From contig NZ_CP112973.1 of NCBI RefSeq assembly GCF_026410925.1, positions 1 to 64,000 of the forward strand: DNA of 64,000 bases. The letters run 5' to 3'. The DNA is from Halovenus salina (GTDB lineage Archaea > Halobacteriota > Halobacteria > Halobacteriales > Haloarculaceae). The position numbers and the translations under genes are program-made. Each line of letters begins with the position of its first letter. The stretch's first letter is position 1. Shown piece after piece: positions 63,442 to 64,000 of this stretch. A model generated the notes under the pieces. It made no database searches and was not told the origin of the DNA. It saw only the letters and a program-made list of their open reading frames with translations.

Positions 63442-64000
63442 ATGGAAGACGATATAACGAGTACTCTCTCACGGAGAGAACTGTTGACGATGTCGGCAGG
63501 CACCAGTATCGTGGCGACGGCTGGCTGTTTGACCGCGAGTTCTTCGGAAGGCCAAGAGCCATTGCGAATCACACTCCCACGGGAACCGACCGGTGGGGAC
63601 TGGGACACGCACGGTGGCGTCGTACCGTACTACACACCATTTCAGGAGACACTGACGAGGGCGTCACCGTCACTCGACACCATCGAGCCGGGACTGGCGA
63701 CGGACTGGGATACCGTCGACGAGACGACGTGGGAGTTCGAACTCCGCGAAGACGTCACCTTCCACGACGGGACGGAGCTGACACCGAGTGTCGCTGCGGA
63801 CGCACTCTCAGGGCTCATCGAGGCTCGACCGCTCGGGTTCACCCGGTTCACCCCGGATAGTTTCACTCCCACGGGTGGACAGACACTCGAAATAGAGACC
63901 TCACAGCCAGAGCCTTCGACACCAGGCAACTTGGCGCATCCGCTGTTGAGTCTCCAGCATCCTGATGCCGACGACCCCGTCGGGACAGGCCCTTACACTG
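63442..64000 (+). CDS. Peptide/nickel-type ABC substrate-binding lipoprotein, start
   Basis: ATG 63442 begins MEDDITSTLSRRELLTMSAG with a Tat motif SRRELL and a lipobox TAGC (Cys about 29). The following part matches the SBP_bac_5 (DppA/NikA) family: YYTPFQETLTRASPSLDTIE, GLATDWDTVDETTWEFELRE and DVTFHDGTELTPSVAADALS. It runs past the window end at residue 186. It would capture peptides or nickel complexes outside the cell; the transport genes lie beyond the window. Confidence 0.85.
   Translation, partial: MEDDITSTLSRRELLTMSAGTSIVATAGCLTASSSEGQEPLRITLPREPTGGDWDTHGGVVPYYTPFQETLTRASPSLDTIEPGLATDWDTVDETTWEFELREDVTFHDGTELTPSVAADALSGLIEARPLGFTRFTPDSFTPTGGQTLEIETSQPEPSTPGNLAHPLLSLQHPDADDPVGTGPYT

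Noticed and set aside
1..64000. tRNA or rRNA genes
   Set aside because: No sequence with the expected cloverleaf or rRNA signature was noticed on either strand, though a program such as tRNAscan-SE was not available.

Overview
The window reads as a haloarchaeal accessory region, most likely part of a megaplasmid or an integrated plasmid-like island. Supporting signs are the acidic proteins, the Orc1/Cdc6 initiators with G-rich origin repeats, haloarchaeal insertion sequences (ISH3-like, IS630-like, IS5-like, IS1595-like, TnpB remnants), Tat lipoproteins, universal stress proteins, TumE-like toxin cassettes, small zinc-ribbon proteins and a type IV pilin-like adhesin. No rRNA, tRNA or CRISPR array was recognised.

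Layout. 1-14.1 kb: an IS5 transposase tail, a universal stress protein, a tyrosine recombinase, and a GAF-PAS histidine kinase gene broken by a frameshift and two insertion sequences; then small zinc and membrane proteins, a secreted repeat protein, an intact CNNM/CorC-type gene, a tandem Usp gene and a second CNNM/CorC-type gene split by another copy of the same IS630-like element. 14.1-19.2 kb: a divergent FtsZ/tubulin-like protein overlapping a dual-specificity phosphatase, a TnpB scar that beheads both a nucleotidyltransferase gene and an orc1 gene, and an origin-like region with three ORB-type repeats. 19.2-27.5 kb: a family-B DNA polymerase with degenerate exonuclease motifs, two HTH + TumE-like cassettes, and an operon of a RecA-like protein, an unknown protein and a stand-alone DEDD exonuclease. 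27.7-34.3 kb: a pilin with GLUG repeats, a wHTH regulator, a beta-helix lipoprotein and a frameshifted cdc6. 34.3-46.9 kb: a stem-loop-rich segment that looks like structured RNA, small genes, an orc1 fragment, the second ISH3-like copy, a third TumE-like cassette overlapping a frameshifted integrase, a decayed nucleotidyltransferase locus, a second origin-like repeat cluster, and IS5 and IS1595 elements. 46.9-55.9 kb: metabolic genes (GMC oxidoreductase, copper amine oxidase, aldehyde dehydrogenase) and an ABC exporter. 56-64 kb: a SpoIIAA-like protein, an IS5 element, small zinc proteins, a Fic protein with a palindromic operator, an ISH3/orc1 chimeric remnant, a two-finger C2H2 protein and the start of a peptide-type binding lipoprotein.

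How it fits together. The region has been repeatedly rearranged: all four orc1/cdc6 copies are truncated or frameshifted although two origin-like repeat clusters remain. Several intergenic elements recur. The most striking is a 41-42 bp inverted repeat (TTAACCAACA, 21-22 bp, TGTTGGTTAA) present five times next to mobile, replication and toxin-type genes. Two further recurring palindromes, a structured-RNA candidate and the FtsZ-like/phosphatase pair are the best leads for something undescribed. Four apparent one-base deletions should be checked against reads before being taken as biological.
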